From Robiginitomaculum sp. (GTDB lineage Bacteria; Pseudomonadota; Alphaproteobacteria; Caulobacterales; Maricaulaceae), in NCBI GenBank assembly GCA_002733495.1, contig NVVV01000032.1:1-35392 (forward strand): 35,392 nt of DNA. Reading direction: 5' to 3'. Positions 15,854-25,155 of this stretch are shown in pieces. Position 1 is the stretch's first letter, and each line of letters opens with the position of its first letter. The translations under genes were made by a program, and so were the position numbers. The notes beneath the pieces were generated by a model. It ran no database searches. It saw only the letters and a list, made by a program, of their open reading frames with translations, and was not told the DNA's origin.

Positions 15854-16714
15854 CTATTTCAATTTTACCATGGCCAATACCTCTTTGGGGGTTTTGCCTG
15901 CGGCGCGCAGGCTTTGCAGGCTGGCGGCATGATTGCGGGTGGCCAGACGCTGCCCCGTCGCATCGCGGATCAGGCCATGATGGCGGTAAACCGGGGTGGG
16001 CAGGCCCAGCAAAGCCTGAAGCAGCACATGAATATGGGTGCTTTCAAATAAATCCTGACCGCGCAAAACATGGGTGATGCCCTGCGCCGCATCATCATGG
16101 GTGACGGCCAGATGATAGGACGTGCCAATGTCTTTTCGGGCCAGCACCACGTCACCCAGTTTTTCTGGCCGGGCGCGTATGGTGCCGTGCTCGCCCTTGG
16201 GGCCTTGGCCTTGTTCGGTAAAGCAAAGTGTTTCCCAGTCTTGGCCGAGCATCTCGCGGGCGGCCCGCAAAGACAACCGCCAGGCAAAGGCCTCGCCTTT
16301 AGCAATGCGCAGGGCTTGCTCATCGGTGTTCATGGGGGTGGCTGGACCAGTATAGACCTCTGTTTGCCCGTGAGGGGCACGGGCCATTTCGTCGATAAGC
16401 GCGCGCCGGGTGTGAAAACAGCGATAAACGACGCCAAGGGCACGCAGGCGCTCCAGCATGTGGGCATAGTCGTCAAAGTGTTCTGACTGGCGACGCACCG
16501 GCGCTTCCCATTTCAGGCCCAGCCAGCGCAGATCGTCCATCATGGTGTGTTCAAATTCTGCCCGGCACCGGGTGGTGTCGATGTCTTCAATGCGCAGGAT
16601 AAATCGGCCACCGGCGTTTTGGCTTGCTGAAAAGGCAAAAAGCGCACTAAAAGCATGGCCCAAATGCAACAAGCCCGAAGGGGAGGGCGCAAACCGGGTG
16701 ACAAAATCGCTCAT
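15854..16714 (-). CDS. gluQ: Glutamyl-Q tRNA(Asp) synthetase (GluQ-RS)
   Basis: GluQ-RS is a truncated glutamyl-tRNA synthetase that charges queuosine at position 34 of tRNA(Asp) with glutamate. The 286-aa product from ATG 16714 lacks an anticodon-binding domain, as expected; the TTG at 16732 adds only 6 residues. The class I signature is present: TRFAPSPSGLLHLGHAFSAL and FILRIEDIDTTRC. So are the Glu-binding region TSYHLAVTHDDAAQGITHVL and RGQDLFESTHIH. The KMSKS-equivalent loop reads GQRLATRNHAASL, where family members I recall have KLSKQ or RLAKR; the catalytic second Lys is replaced by Thr. That could lower activity. The Zn-binding cysteines of some homologues are not visible. Confidence 0.92.
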   Translation of the reverse strand: MSDFVTRFAPSPSGLLHLGHAFSALFAFSASQNAGGRFILRIEDIDTTRCRAEFEHTMMDDLRWLGLKWEAPVRRQSEHFDDYAHMLERLRALGVVYRCFHTRRALIDEMARAPHGQTEVYTGPATPMNTDEQALRIAKGEAFAWRLSLRAAREMLGQDWETLCFTEQGQGPKGEHGTIRARPEKLGDVVLARKDIGTSYHLAVTHDDAAQGITHVLRGQDLFESTHIHVLLQALLGLPTPVYRHHGLIRDATGQRLATRNHAASLQSLRAAGKTPKEVLAMVKLK

Positions 16715-16812
16715 GGGTCTGCTTTGCCGCAAAACGGGGTCTGCCGCAAGAGATTGCGGGGCGGGGCCAAACTGCTAAGCTCTGGCTTTCCCGTTTGAAC
16801 AAGGCTGATCTT

Positions 16813-17466
16813 ATGTCTCTTTCCGGTCCGCGCCGCGCCCCTCATTCTGGTGGGGCAGCAAAATCTCTGGTGATCCTCTGTCATGGGTATGGCTCAAACG
16901 GTGATGACCTGATCGGCCTTGTGCCGCACTGGGCGTCTTTACTGCCCGATACGGAATTTGTTGCGCCCAACGCGCCGCAAACTGTGCCAGGTCTAGCCGG
17001 GGCCTATCAATGGTTTGGCATTTCCAATCTGGACCCCAAAGTCATCGCGCAAGGGGCGCGCAGCGCCGGGCCAGTTTTGGATGAATTTATTGATCAGGAA
17101 CTGGAACGCACCGGCCTTTCGGCGGATCGGCTGGCGCTGGTCGGGTTTAGTCAGGGCACCATGCTGTCCCTGCATGTGGGTCTGCGCCGAAAACAGCAGA
17201 TCGCCGGCATTTTGGGCTATTCCGGGGCGCTGGCTTTGCCAGAGCTATTGGGTCAGGAAATGCAGAGCAAACCGCCAGTGCAACTGGTTCACGGCGATGC
17301 CGATGATGTCTTGCCCGTACGCTTTATGGTCGAGGCGCTGGAGACCTTGCGCGGCGAGGGGGTGGATGTGCGCTGGCATATCAGCCACCGCATTGCCCAT
17401 TCCATCGACCAGGACGGGCTGTCCCTTGGCGGGCAGTTTTTAAAAGAAGGGCTTGCGATAAAATAA
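16813..17466 (+). CDS. Phospholipase/carboxylesterase-family alpha/beta hydrolase
   Basis: This 217-aa cytoplasmic serine hydrolase belongs to the small carboxylesterase (acyl-protein thioesterase-like) family. Motifs: oxyanion-hole region VILCHGYGSNGDDL, nucleophile elbow GFSQG with S113, acid D164 in VHGDADDVLPV, and H196 in HRIAHSIDQ. ATG 16813 is preferred over the upstream TTG at 16795. The gene is divergent from gluQ with a 98-bp gap. Typical substrates are short-chain esters, lysophospholipids or acylated proteins; the sequence does not tell which. Confidence 0.9.
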   Translation: MSLSGPRRAPHSGGAAKSLVILCHGYGSNGDDLIGLVPHWASLLPDTEFVAPNAPQTVPGLAGAYQWFGISNLDPKVIAQGARSAGPVLDEFIDQELERTGLSADRLALVGFSQGTMLSLHVGLRRKQQIAGILGYSGALALPELLGQEMQSKPPVQLVHGDADDVLPVRFMVEALETLRGEGVDVRWHISHRIAHSIDQDGLSLGGQFLKEGLAIK

Positions 17467-17604
17467 CCATTGCACCGATCTGTCTTGGCAGTATCACAGT
17501 TTATGCGTTAGTGTATTTAAGAATCAGAGTTGGAGTCATTACGCTTTCAAAGGGTCTTGTACACAATTTACCATGCCGGACCGGCCAGTACGGTTGCGGC
17601 GCTC

Positions 17605-18174
17605 ATGAACGCCATGCCTGCCATAACGGCCAAGGCGCGTGGCTGGCCTTGTCTTGTCTTGAACGCCGATTACCAGCCGCTTAGCTATCACCCGTTATCG
17701 CTGTTACCCTGGAAAGAGGCCATCAAGGCGGTGTTTCTGGAGCGGGTGAACATTGTTGCGCAGTATGATCACCGCGTGCATTCGCCAACCCAGAGCATGG
17801 CCTTGCCCAGCGTTGTGGCGCTTAAGGATTATGTGGCACAAAATCGGGTGCCTGCCTTTACAAGGTTTAATGTTTTTTTGCGTGACGGGTTCGCTTGCGT
17901 CTATTGTGGGGCGGGGGAGGATCTGACCTTTGATCATCTCATTCCGCGCTCAAAAGGCGGCACAACAAAATGGGACAATATTGTCACCGCCTGTTCGCCA
18001 TGCAATTTGCGCAAAGGCGGGCGTATGCCCAAACATGCGGGCATGATGCCGGCGCATCCGCCGCGCCGCCCGTCCTCGTTTGAATTACAGGCTCAAGGGC
18101 GGCGTTTCCCGCCAGGCTTTTTACATGAAAGCTGGCTCGACTTTCTCTATTGGGATGCCGAGTTGGAGGCGTAG
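17605..18174 (+). CDS. HNH endonuclease family protein
   Basis: This small nuclease-like protein is of a type widely conserved in alphaproteobacteria. The conserved N-terminal half has VLNADYQPLSYHPLSLLPW followed by KEAIKAVFLERVN, then the HNH core FACVYCGAGEDLTFDHLIPR with two zinc-binding pairs (CVYC and CSPC) and SKGGTTKWDNIVTACSPCNL. ATG 17605 (189 aa) is preferred over TTG 17530 because homologous sequence begins only after ARGWP; ATG 17614 is also possible. Role in vivo is unknown; its housekeeping-like conservation argues against a simple restriction enzyme. Confidence 0.88.
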   Translation: MNAMPAITAKARGWPCLVLNADYQPLSYHPLSLLPWKEAIKAVFLERVNIVAQYDHRVHSPTQSMALPSVVALKDYVAQNRVPAFTRFNVFLRDGFACVYCGAGEDLTFDHLIPRSKGGTTKWDNIVTACSPCNLRKGGRMPKHAGMMPAHPPRRPSSFELQAQGRRFPPGFLHESWLDFLYWDAELEA

Positions 18175-18187
18175 GTCATTTCACCGT

Positions 18188-18274
18188 CGTCGTACCGGCG
18201 TAGGCCGGTATCCAGAATTAGATGAATCACCCCACCAATTAAAAAGCTGGACCCCGGTCTTCACCGGGGTGACA
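18188..18274. repeat. Bipartite REP doublet with divergent hairpins (copy 1)
   Basis: The left hairpin is TACCGGC-GTAG-GCCGGTA (18193-18210) followed by TCCAG. The right hairpin is CTGG then ACCCCGGT-CTTC-ACCGGGGT (18251-18270) followed by GAC. It lies between the convergent ends of the HNH gene and cysK. The layout GTC-hairpin-TCCAG, spacer, CTGGA-hairpin-TGAC is repeated at 21138-21206 and 33920-34004 with different stems. Confidence 0.8.
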
Positions 18275-18336
18275 AGGCTATGGTTGTTGTGAAGGCCTTT
18301 GTTCAAAAGCAGGGTAAAGATGAACAAGTCTGGTCT

Positions 18337-19296
18337 CTAATTTTCCTCAAAAAGCGGTGTGGAGAGATAGCGTTCAGCAAAGCTGGGAATAATCACCACA
18401 ATGCGCTTGCCGTCCATGCCGTCTTGCGATCCAAGATCAAGGGCGGCTTTTAGCGCGGCACCCGAAGAAATGCCGCACGGCAGACCTTCCAGACGAGCCG
18501 CAAGGCGCGCCATGGCAAACGCCTCATCAGAGGTCACCGGGATCACCTGATCGACCAGATCGCGGTCCAGATTGTCGGGAATAAAATTGGCCCCAATGCC
18601 CTGAATTTTGTGCGGACCTGGATCGCCGCCACCCAAAAGCGGGCTTTCGGCGGGCTCTACCGCCACCACTTTCAGATCGGGAAGGCGTGGCTTTAACGTA
18701 CGGGCAACCCCGGTAATGGTGCCGCCCGTGCCCACACCGGCGACAAAATAATCCAGCTTGCCATCGGTGTCGGCCCAGATCTCTTCGGCTGTTGTGGTCT
18801 CGTGAATGGCGGGATTGGCCGGGTTTGAAAACTGCCGCGCCAGCACCGCCCCCGGGGTTTCTTTGACGATTTCTTCGGCGCGATCCAGCGCGCCTTGCAT
18901 GCCTTTGGGGCCGGGGGTGAGGTCAATCCTTGCGCCCAGATGGGCCAGCATTTTACGCCGCTCCACCGACATGGTTTCCGGCATGGTCAGGATCAGTTTG
19001 TAGCCGCGCGCGGCGGCGACAAAGGCCAGCGCAATGCCAGTATTACCCGAGGTTGGCTCAACAATGGTGCCGCCGGGTTTTAACACCCCTTGGGCCTCCA
19101 GATCATCAATCATCGCCACGCCGATGCGATCCTTGACCGAGGCCAGCGGGTTAAAAAACTCTAATTTTGCGAGAATCTCAGCTTTCACCCCATGGGCCTT
19201 GGCAAGGCGCGTGAGGCGCACCAAAGGGGTGTTGCCCATGGTGGCGGGCATGTTGTCAAAAATCTTGCCGCGATTGGCGGTGGGGGTATCGGTCAT
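18337..19296 (-). CDS. cysK: Cysteine synthase (O-acetylserine sulfhydrylase)
   Basis: This PLP enzyme makes cysteine from O-acetylserine and sulfide in the cytoplasm. The 319-aa length is standard for CysK. Visible features are the PLP lysine K55 in [11 protein letters not shown], the substrate loop [10 protein letters not shown], the phosphate-binding loop [11 protein letters not shown] and the late serine [15 protein letters not shown] site precedes the ATG at 19296. The gene follows dut by a 75-bp gap on the same strand and could be a separate transcript. CysM is less likely given length and motif spelling. Confidence 0.94.
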   Translation of the reverse strand: MTDTPTANRGKIFDNMPATMGNTPLVRLTRLAKAHGVKAEILAKLEFFNPLASVKDRIGVAMIDDLEAQGVLKPGGTIVEPTSGNTGIALAFVAAARGYKLILTMPETMSVERRKMLAHLGARIDLTPGPKGMQGALDRAEEIVKETPGAVLARQFSNPANPAIHETTTAEEIWADTDGKLDYFVAGVGTGGTITGVARTLKPRLPDLKVVAVEPAESPLLGGGDPGPHKIQGIGANFIPDNLDRDLVDQVIPVTSDEAFAMARLAARLEGLPCGISSGAALKAALDLGSQDGMDGKRIVVIIPSFAERYLSTPLFEEN

Positions 19297-19371
19297 GATG
19301 GGAACTCCGTTGCCAGCTTTATAGGGGCCAACTTTATATGGGGATAGGGAACAGGGTTGCTAGGGTCTTGC

Positions 19372-19839
19372 CTAAACGCCCGTCGAGCCATAGCCGCCGG
19401 TGCCGCGATCCGAATCCGGCAATTCCAGGCTTTCCACCCAGTTGACCTGTACCATGGGGGAGACGATCATCTGGGCGATACGCATGCCGCGTTTGATCTC
19501 AAAGGCTTCATCACCATGATTGATCAGCAGAATTTTTACTTCGCCGCGATAATCCGCATCAATGGTGCCGGGGCTGTTCAGCACCGTCAGGCCGTGTTTT
19601 AGCGCGAGGCCGGAACGGGGCCGTATCTGGGCTTCAAAGTCTTCGGGGATGGCAATGGCCAGCCCGGTGGGGATCAGCGCCCGCGCGCCGGGGGCCAGTG
19701 TGATGGGTTCATCTTGCGGCACGGCGGCGCGTAAATCGGCACCAGCGGCCAGCGCCGTACCATAAGAGGGTAATTCCAGACCCGCAAAATGGTCCAGTTT
19801 TTTAACGGCCAATGTGGGCCGTGATGGTGTGTGTGTCAT
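19372..19839 (-). CDS. dut: dUTP diphosphatase
   Basis: This 155-aa trimeric dUTPase hydrolyses dUTP to dUMP and PPi, supplying dTTP precursor and keeping uracil out of DNA. All five family motifs are seen: [46 protein letters not shown]; and the C-terminal arm [11 protein letters not shown]. Its ATG overlaps the coaBC stop by 4 bp (ATGA), the coaBC-dut coupling found in many proteobacteria. Confidence 0.97.
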   Translation of the reverse strand: MTHTPSRPTLAVKKLDHFAGLELPSYGTALAAGADLRAAVPQDEPITLAPGARALIPTGLAIAIPEDFEAQIRPRSGLALKHGLTVLNSPGTIDADYRGEVKILLINHGDEAFEIKRGMRIAQMIVSPMVQVNWVESLELPDSDRGTGGYGSTGV

Positions 19840-21032
19840 GAAGTTTTCAGGGCTTTCGTTATGGTTTCGGCCAAGCGTTCGGCCACGTCTTTTTTGCTCA
19901 TCATAGGCCAGCTTTCTTCGCCTTTATCGCGGATCAGGGTTACTTGATTATCGGCGCCGCCCATGACATCACCAGAGACATCATTGGCCAATAGCCAGTC
20001 ACAGTTTTTGCGTTTTTTCTTGGCCCGCGCATGGTCCAGCACATGGTCTGTCTCGGCGGCAAAACCAATGACCAGGCCGGGACGTGTCGCCCCGGGCAGC
20101 GCGCTAATGCTGGCTAAAATATCCGGGTTTTCGGCAAAGGTGAAAATGGGCAACGCGCCCTTTTGTTTTTTGATTTTGGTCGCGCCTGCACCGTCCACCC
20201 GCCAGTCGGCAACGGCGGCGGAAAAAATGGCAATATCGGCGGGCAGAGCGGCGCTGACCGCGTCAAACATTTGTCTGGCGGTTTCCACGGCAATCACCTC
20301 TACCCCTTGGGGCGCAGGAATGTTCACCGGGCCGGTAATGTAGCTGACCTGCGCGCCGCGCTTTGCCAGCGCTTCGGCAATGGCCGCCCCTTGCCGCCCG
20401 GACGAGCGATTGGCGATGTAGCGCACCGGGTCAATCGGCTCGTGGGTGGGGCCGGAGGTAATCAGTACATGCTTGCCAGAAAGAGGCCCGGGCGCGCCAA
20501 GGGCGGCTTTGGCGGTGGCAAATATGGCCTCTGGTTCGGCCATGCGGCCATAGCCAAATTCGCCGCAGGCCATATCCCCCTCATCGGGACCAACCATCAT
20601 AATGCCGTCTGCTTTTAAGGTCGCCAGATTGCGCCGGGTGGCGGCATGATCCCACATGCGCACATTCATCGCGGGCGCGATCAGCACAGGGGTGTCGGTG
20701 GCCAGCAAAAGCGTGGTGGCCAGATCTCCCGCCAGCCCATGGGCCATTTTTGCCATCAGATCGGCGGTGGCAGGCGCCACAATGATCAGATCGGCGGTGC
20801 GGGACAATTGGATATGGCCCATCTGTGCTTCATCATCCAGATCAAACAGGTCCTGGTATACCGGCTCGCCGGTCAGCGCACTTAAGGATAAAGGCGTAAC
20901 AAATTCCGCCCCGGCGCGGGTCAGTACCGCACGCACGCTGGCACCTGCTTTCTTAAAAAGCCGGATCAGTTCCAGCGATTTATAGGCCGCAATGCCACCG
21001 CCAACGATGATGGTTATGGATTTCCCGTTCAT
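19836..21032 (-). CDS. coaBC: Bifunctional phosphopantothenoylcysteine decarboxylase/phosphopantothenate-cysteine ligase
   Basis: The enzyme performs two consecutive steps of coenzyme A synthesis. The N-terminal flavin-dependent CoaC domain (about 1-180) has [17 protein letters not shown], active-site H73 (MGHIQLSR), the PXMNXXMW motif as APAMNVRMW, and C156 ([13 protein letters not shown]). The C-terminal CoaB domain (about 185-398) has [20 protein letters not shown] then [16 protein letters not shown], and the lysine-rich KIKKQKG loop. Length 398 is typical. It is translationally coupled to dut. Confidence 0.97.
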   Translation of the reverse strand: MNGKSITIIVGGGIAAYKSLELIRLFKKAGASVRAVLTRAGAEFVTPLSLSALTGEPVYQDLFDLDDEAQMGHIQLSRTADLIIVAPATADLMAKMAHGLAGDLATTLLLATDTPVLIAPAMNVRMWDHAATRRNLATLKADGIMMVGPDEGDMACGEFGYGRMAEPEAIFATAKAALGAPGPLSGKHVLITSGPTHEPIDPVRYIANRSSGRQGAAIAEALAKRGAQVSYITGPVNIPAPQGVEVIAVETARQMFDAVSAALPADIAIFSAAVADWRVDGAGATKIKKQKGALPIFTFAENPDILASISALPGATRPGLVIGFAAETDHVLDHARAKKKRKNCDWLLANDVSGDVMGGADNQVTLIRDKGEESWPMMSKKDVAERLAETITKALKTS

Positions 21033-21137
21033 GCGCGCACCTTACGCTGTCACTAATGAATCGCAAAGTGCGGTGGTGCAAAAGCCAAGAAAAAGGCATG
21101 GATGCGGCGGCACCCATGCCTTTTTTCTTTTTCCTTT

Positions 21138-21206
21138 CGTCACCCCGATGAAAATCGGGGTCCAGGTGTGACTCACCACTGGATTCCGTTTTACAACGGA
21201 ATGACG
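21138..21206. repeat. Bipartite REP doublet (copy 2) downstream of the fad operon
   Basis: The layout is CGTCA, stem CCCCGA/TCGGGG, TCCAG, 13-bp spacer, CTGGA, stem TTCCGT/ACGGAA, ATGACG. It lies just after the fadJ stop at 21215 on the minus strand and before the coaBC promoter, so it may act as a transcription terminator or mRNA stabiliser. Outer bases match copies 1 and 3; stem sequences do not. Confidence 0.8.
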
Positions 21207-21214
21207 GATTGGTG

Positions 21215-23416
21215 TTAAGCGGCTTTTTTGTCCTTGCCAAAGCGGCCATAAAACGTCTCGCCGCTTGCCGCCATTTCGCGCAGCAAGTCCGGCACGGCAT
21301 AGGCAGGCCCACTGGCTTTGGCCAGTTCGTCCGCGCGCTTGACAAAGGCAGCGGCACCAATGGTGTCGATGTAGGACAATACGCCGCCGGTATAGGGCGC
21401 AAAGCCCCAGCCGAGGATCGAGCCAACATCGGCTTCGCGCGGGTCCTGAACAATGCCCTCGCTCATACAGCGGGCCGCCTCGATCGCCTGTGCGTATAAA
21501 ATACGCTCTTTCAAATAGGCCGGGGTGGGCTGTTGGCCTTCGGGCAGAACACCATTTAGCGCAAACTGGTCAAGTTCAGGCCACAGGCGTTTTTTACCGT
21601 CTTCGCTGTAATCATAAAAGCCTTTGGCATTTTTACGGCCTTTGCGATCATACTTTTCAGTCATGGCGATCAGGATTTGCGCCGTTGGGCCTTTGATGGC
21701 CTCACTGCCAAGATCGGCCTCGGTTTGCTTGATGATCTTATAGCCAAGGTCAATGGCCACTTCGTCTTGCAAGCTCAGTGGACCCACCGGCATACCGGCC
21801 ATGCGCGCGCTGTTTTCAATCAATGCCGGCAATACCCCTTCGGAGAGCAGCGCCATGCCCTGTTCGATATAACGCATCACACAGCGATTGGCGTAAAAGC
21901 CGCGCGTGTCCGAAACCACAATCGGGGTTTTCTTGATTTTGGTGACAAAATCCAGCGCCCGCGAAATGGCGTAATCCGAGGTTTTGTCGCCGACGATCAG
22001 CTCGACCAGCATCATTTTGTGAACCGGCGAGAAGAAGTGAATGCCGATAAAGTTTTCCGGGCGCTTGCTTGCCTCGGCCAGACCAGAGATTGGCAGGGTT
22101 GAGGTGTTGGAGCCAAAAACGGCATTTTCCGGCATGTGCTCTTCGGCCATTTTGGTGATCTTGGCTTTCAGCTCGCGGTTTTCAAACACCGCTTCGACCA
22201 CCAGATCGGCGTCTTTCATGACGCTGTAATCGGTGGTCGGCGTGATGCGCGCTAAAATGCTGTCTGCTTTTTGTTGATCCATTTTTTTATAGCTCACTCG
22301 CTTGGCCAGCTCTTTGGCGGCAAAGGCTTTGCCTTTTTCCGCGGCGGCTTGATCAACATCGACCAGCGCCACCTCGACCCCGGCCATGGCCGAGACATAG
22401 GCCACGCCTGCGCCCATAAAGCCCGCGCCGATAACCGCGACTTTATTGATCGGAGCTTTCTCCTGACCTTCGGGACGGGCACCGGCTTTGTCCAGCGCCT
22501 GTTTGGACAGGAAGATCGAGCGGATCATATTGCGGCTTTCCGGGCGCTGCATCAATTTGGTGAAATAGCGACACTCAATGCGCAAGCCGGCATCAATATC
22601 CACCTGCAAGCCTTCATAAACGCAGGACAGGATATAGCGCTGGGCCGGATAATTACCGTAGGTGTTTTTACGGATCATCGGGGCAACGCCCATAAAGGTT
22701 TGCGCGCCTTTGGGATGGTAGGGGCCACCGCCGGGGATGCGAAAATTTTCGCCATCCCAGGGTTGTTTGGCATCGGGGTTGGCTTTTACCCAGGCTTTGG
22801 CTTTTTCCACCAGTTCTGCACCCGGTGCGGTTTCATGGATAACGCCAAGGGCCAGCGCCTTGTCTGCTGTAATCATTTTGCCTTGCATCATCAGATCAAA
22901 GGCATTCATCGCCCCGATCAGTCGAGGCAGACGCTGGGTGCCGCCGCCGCCGGGCAGCACACCGACCATGGCCTCGGGCAGGCCAAGCTTCAGTTTCGGA
23001 TTGTCCGAGGCCGCAATGCGGTAATGACAGGCCAGCGTGATTTCCAGACCCCCGCCAAGGGCCAGCGCATTGATGGCGGCAGCTACCGGCTTGCCGCAAG
23101 TTTCCAGCGCGCGGAAAATCTCGTTGATCTTGAATAATTCTTTGTAGAGCGCCGCACTGCGCTCGTCCTCGGACATTTTGGCCGCTTCGCCAAAAATGCC
23201 GCCAAGACCGGAAAGATCGGCCCCGGCACAAAAGGAATTATCCTTGCCAGAGGTAATCACCGCGCCCTTGATGGCGGCATCAGAGGTAATCGTTTTGGCC
23301 ACCTCGCCGATCTCGGCCAGCACTTCGGTAGAAAGCACATTCATGGTGGCATCGGGGCTGTTGAAGATCACCAGCGCAATGCCGTCTTTGTCTGTGTCTA
23401 TGGTAAAATGTTTCAT
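21215..23416 (-). CDS. fadJ: Multifunctional enoyl-CoA hydratase/3-hydroxyacyl-CoA dehydrogenase
   Basis: This 733-aa beta-oxidation enzyme hydrates enoyl-CoA and oxidises L-3-hydroxyacyl-CoA. The N-terminal crotonase domain has catalytic E125 (GGGLEITLACHYRIA) and E148 (KLGLPEAMVGVLPGGGGTQR). The dehydrogenase part has NAD site VAVIGAGFMGAG (327-337) and catalytic H460 in IGIHFFSPVHKM. Two C-terminal 3HCDH domains follow. AGAGGA lies 8 bp before the ATG at 23416, and this ribosome site lies inside the last codons of a DUF559 ORF that stops one base before the ATG. It is the last gene of the MerR-led operon and partner of the thiolase upstream. Confidence 0.94.
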   Translation of the reverse strand: MKHFTIDTDKDGIALVIFNSPDATMNVLSTEVLAEIGEVAKTITSDAAIKGAVITSGKDNSFCAGADLSGLGGIFGEAAKMSEDERSAALYKELFKINEIFRALETCGKPVAAAINALALGGGLEITLACHYRIAASDNPKLKLGLPEAMVGVLPGGGGTQRLPRLIGAMNAFDLMMQGKMITADKALALGVIHETAPGAELVEKAKAWVKANPDAKQPWDGENFRIPGGGPYHPKGAQTFMGVAPMIRKNTYGNYPAQRYILSCVYEGLQVDIDAGLRIECRYFTKLMQRPESRNMIRSIFLSKQALDKAGARPEGQEKAPINKVAVIGAGFMGAGVAYVSAMAGVEVALVDVDQAAAEKGKAFAAKELAKRVSYKKMDQQKADSILARITPTTDYSVMKDADLVVEAVFENRELKAKITKMAEEHMPENAVFGSNTSTLPISGLAEASKRPENFIGIHFFSPVHKMMLVELIVGDKTSDYAISRALDFVTKIKKTPIVVSDTRGFYANRCVMRYIEQGMALLSEGVLPALIENSARMAGMPVGPLSLQDEVAIDLGYKIIKQTEADLGSEAIKGPTAQILIAMTEKYDRKGRKNAKGFYDYSEDGKKRLWPELDQFALNGVLPEGQQPTPAYLKERILYAQAIEAARCMSEGIVQDPREADVGSILGWGFAPYTGGVLSYIDTIGAAAFVKRADELAKASGPAYAVPDLLREMAASGETFYGRFGKDKKAA

Positions 23417-23417
23417 T

Positions 23418-23837
23418 TTATTTGTCCTCTTTGAATATTAAGAATTCCTCCCCCGCGTGCGGGGGAGGTGGGCGCGAAGCGCTCGGAGGGGGGAGTTCAG
23501 CGGCTATGGCTTCAAGCACGCCGTCAAGGTTTTCATAAACATCGGGATTGGTGACACGTAAAATATGCCAGCCTTGATTTTCCAGAAACGCTGTACGTCG
23601 TTGGTCATGTGCAATTTCCATTTCTGTTGAATGTGTCGCCCCATCAATTTCAATAATCAGCTTTTCTGCGATACAGGCAAAATCAGCTATGAAAGGACCA
23701 ACAGGGTGCTGTCGGCGAAAACCGTACCCATTCAACTGCTTCTTGCGTAAGCGTGACCACAAGAAAACCTCTGCATTGGTCAAAGACCTGCGCAATTGCT
23801 TGGCGTATTTACGTGATCTATTTTCAGTTTCGCGCAC
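23418..23837 (-). CDS. DUF559 (VSR-like) putative endonuclease, copy 1
   Basis: This 139-aa protein starts at GTG 23837. It has the DUF559 pattern: basic N-terminal helix TNAEVFLWSRLRKKQLNGYG, RRQHPVGPFIADFACIAEK and LIIEIDGATHSTEMEIAHDQ, with Asp and Glu-x-Asp placed as in PD-(D/E)XK very-short-patch-repair nucleases. By my count it is 84/131 (about 64%) identical to the copy at 25148-25576. The C-terminus (PPPSASRPPPPHAGEE) is encoded by the GC-rich hairpin at 23447-23468, as also in copy 2. The stop lies one base from the fadJ ATG. Whether it is an active nuclease or a passenger of the repeat unit is unknown. Confidence 0.85.
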   Translation of the reverse strand: MRETENRSRKYAKQLRRSLTNAEVFLWSRLRKKQLNGYGFRRQHPVGPFIADFACIAEKLIIEIDGATHSTEMEIAHDQRRTAFLENQGWHILRVTNPDVYENLDGVLEAIAAELPPPSASRPPPPHAGEEFLIFKEDK

Positions 23838-23940
23838 TATTGCCCCCTCAGACCGCTATGCGGCCAGCTCCCCCGTATACGGGGGAGCAAAGAAAACCGC
23901 AGTTTAACTTTCCTCCCCTGTTTACGGGGGAGCTGGGGGG
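23447..23940 (-). mobile_element. Putative DUF559-REP unit 1 filling the thiolase-fadJ junction
   Basis: One side has a 22-bp near-perfect palindrome with arm CCTCCCCCGC (23447-23468), followed by GCGC-GAA-GCGC and GGAGGGGGGAG. The other side has the perfect 22-bp palindrome at 23867-23888 (arm GCTCCCCCGTA) and a related hairpin at 23913-23932. Between them is the DUF559 frame. The unit occupies nearly the whole gap between thiolase stop and fadJ start. No target-site duplication was identified. Calling it mobile is inference from the second copy at 25186-25704. Confidence 0.5.
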
Positions 23941-23949
23941 TGCAGGGCA

Positions 23950-25155
23950 TCAAACCCGCTCAATAATGGTTGCAGTGCCCATGCCGCCGCCCACACACAA
24001 GGTGGCGAGGCCGATTTGCTTGTCTGTGCGTTCCAGCTCGTCCAGCACCGTGCCCAAAATCATCGCGCCGGTAGCCCCCAAGGGGTGGCCCATGGCAATG
24101 GCACCGCCATTGACGTTCATAATGGCCGGGTCGATGTCAAAGGCTTGCATATGGCGCAAGACCACGGCAGCAAAGGCTTCGTTCAGCTCGAACAAATCAA
24201 TATCGCCAATGTTCATGCCGGCCTTTTTAAGGGCCTTTTCGGTGACCGCAATCGGGCCGGTGAGCATGATGGTCGGCTCGGAACCGATGGAGGCCATGGA
24301 ACGCAGGCGCGCGCGGGGTTTTAAGCCGGCTTTTTCTCCGGCTTCCTTTGAGCCGATCAGGACGGCGGATGCGCCATCAACAATTCCCGATGAATTGCCG
24401 CCGGTGTGAACGAAATTGATATATTCCACTTCGGGGTATTTCTGGATGGCGACATTATCCAGGCCAATAAATTCAGACAAAGCCTGAAAGGCGGAATTCA
24501 AACCGCCAAGGCTTTGCATGTCGGTGCCCGGGCGCATGTGTTCGTCATGATCCAGAATGCACAGGCCAAGCTGGTCCTTGACCGGAACAACCGAGTTTTT
24601 AAACCGGCCTTCGCTCCAGGCGTGCGCGGCGCGTCTTTGACTTTCCACCGCATAGGCATCCACATCGTCGCGGGAAAAGCCGTACTTTGTGGCGATCAGA
24701 TCAGCGGAAACCCCTTGGGGGACGATATTATGATCAAAAGCAATTTCAGGGTCGACGCCCATGGCGCCGCCATCTGATCCCATGGGGACGCGGCTCATGG
24801 ACTCGACACCGCCTGCAACAACGAAATCGGCCTCGCCGCACATGACTTTTGCCGCGCCAATATTGCACGCTTCCAGCGCGCTGGCGCAAAAGCGATTGAC
24901 CTGAAACCCGGCTGTGGTTTCGGCGTAATTGGCGTTGATCACCGCCGAGCGGGCAATGTCTGCGCCTTCTTCACCAACCGGGGTCACACAGCCCAAAATC
25001 ACATCATCGACCAGCGAGGTATCAAGACCATTGCGATCCCGTACGGCCTCTAATTGCTGGGTGGCCAGTTGCAGGGCAGTAATTTCGTGCAAAGAGCCGT
25101 TTTTCTTCTTTCCACGCGGTGTGCGAATGGCATCGTAAATATAGGCTTCAGTCAT
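23950..25155 (-). CDS. fadA: Acetyl-CoA C-acyltransferase (3-ketoacyl-CoA thiolase)
   Basis: This enzyme cleaves 3-ketoacyl-CoA with CoA in the last step of beta-oxidation. From ATG 25155 it is 401 aa; the longer frame to 25245 runs through the upstream REP hairpin and is rejected, while AGGAGAA stands 7 bp before this ATG. The nucleophile is C90 ([12 protein letters not shown]); the family motifs [25 protein letters not shown] with H357, and LCVGGGMG with C387 are intact. The start overlaps the DUF559 copy 2 stop by 8 bp. It could also work as a biosynthetic-type thiolase, but the acyl-CoA dehydrogenases and fadJ beside it favour degradation. Confidence 0.92.
   Translation of the reverse strand: MTEAYIYDAIRTPRGKKKNGSLHEITALQLATQQLEAVRDRNGLDTSLVDDVILGCVTPVGEEGADIARSAVINANYAETTAGFQVNRFCASALEACNIGAAKVMCGEADFVVAGGVESMSRVPMGSDGGAMGVDPEIAFDHNIVPQGVSADLIATKYGFSRDDVDAYAVESQRRAAHAWSEGRFKNSVVPVKDQLGLCILDHDEHMRPGTDMQSLGGLNSAFQALSEFIGLDNVAIQKYPEVEYINFVHTGGNSSGIVDGASAVLIGSKEAGEKAGLKPRARLRSMASIGSEPTIMLTGPIAVTEKALKKAGMNIGDIDLFELNEAFAAVVLRHMQAFDIDPAIMNVNGGAIAMGHPLGATGAMILGTVLDELERTDKQIGLATLCVGGGMGTATIIERV

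Noticed and set aside
22271-23137. 288-codon frame opposite fadJ
   Set aside because: Antisense shadow of the crotonase and dehydrogenase domains; His/Gly-rich composition typical of such frames.
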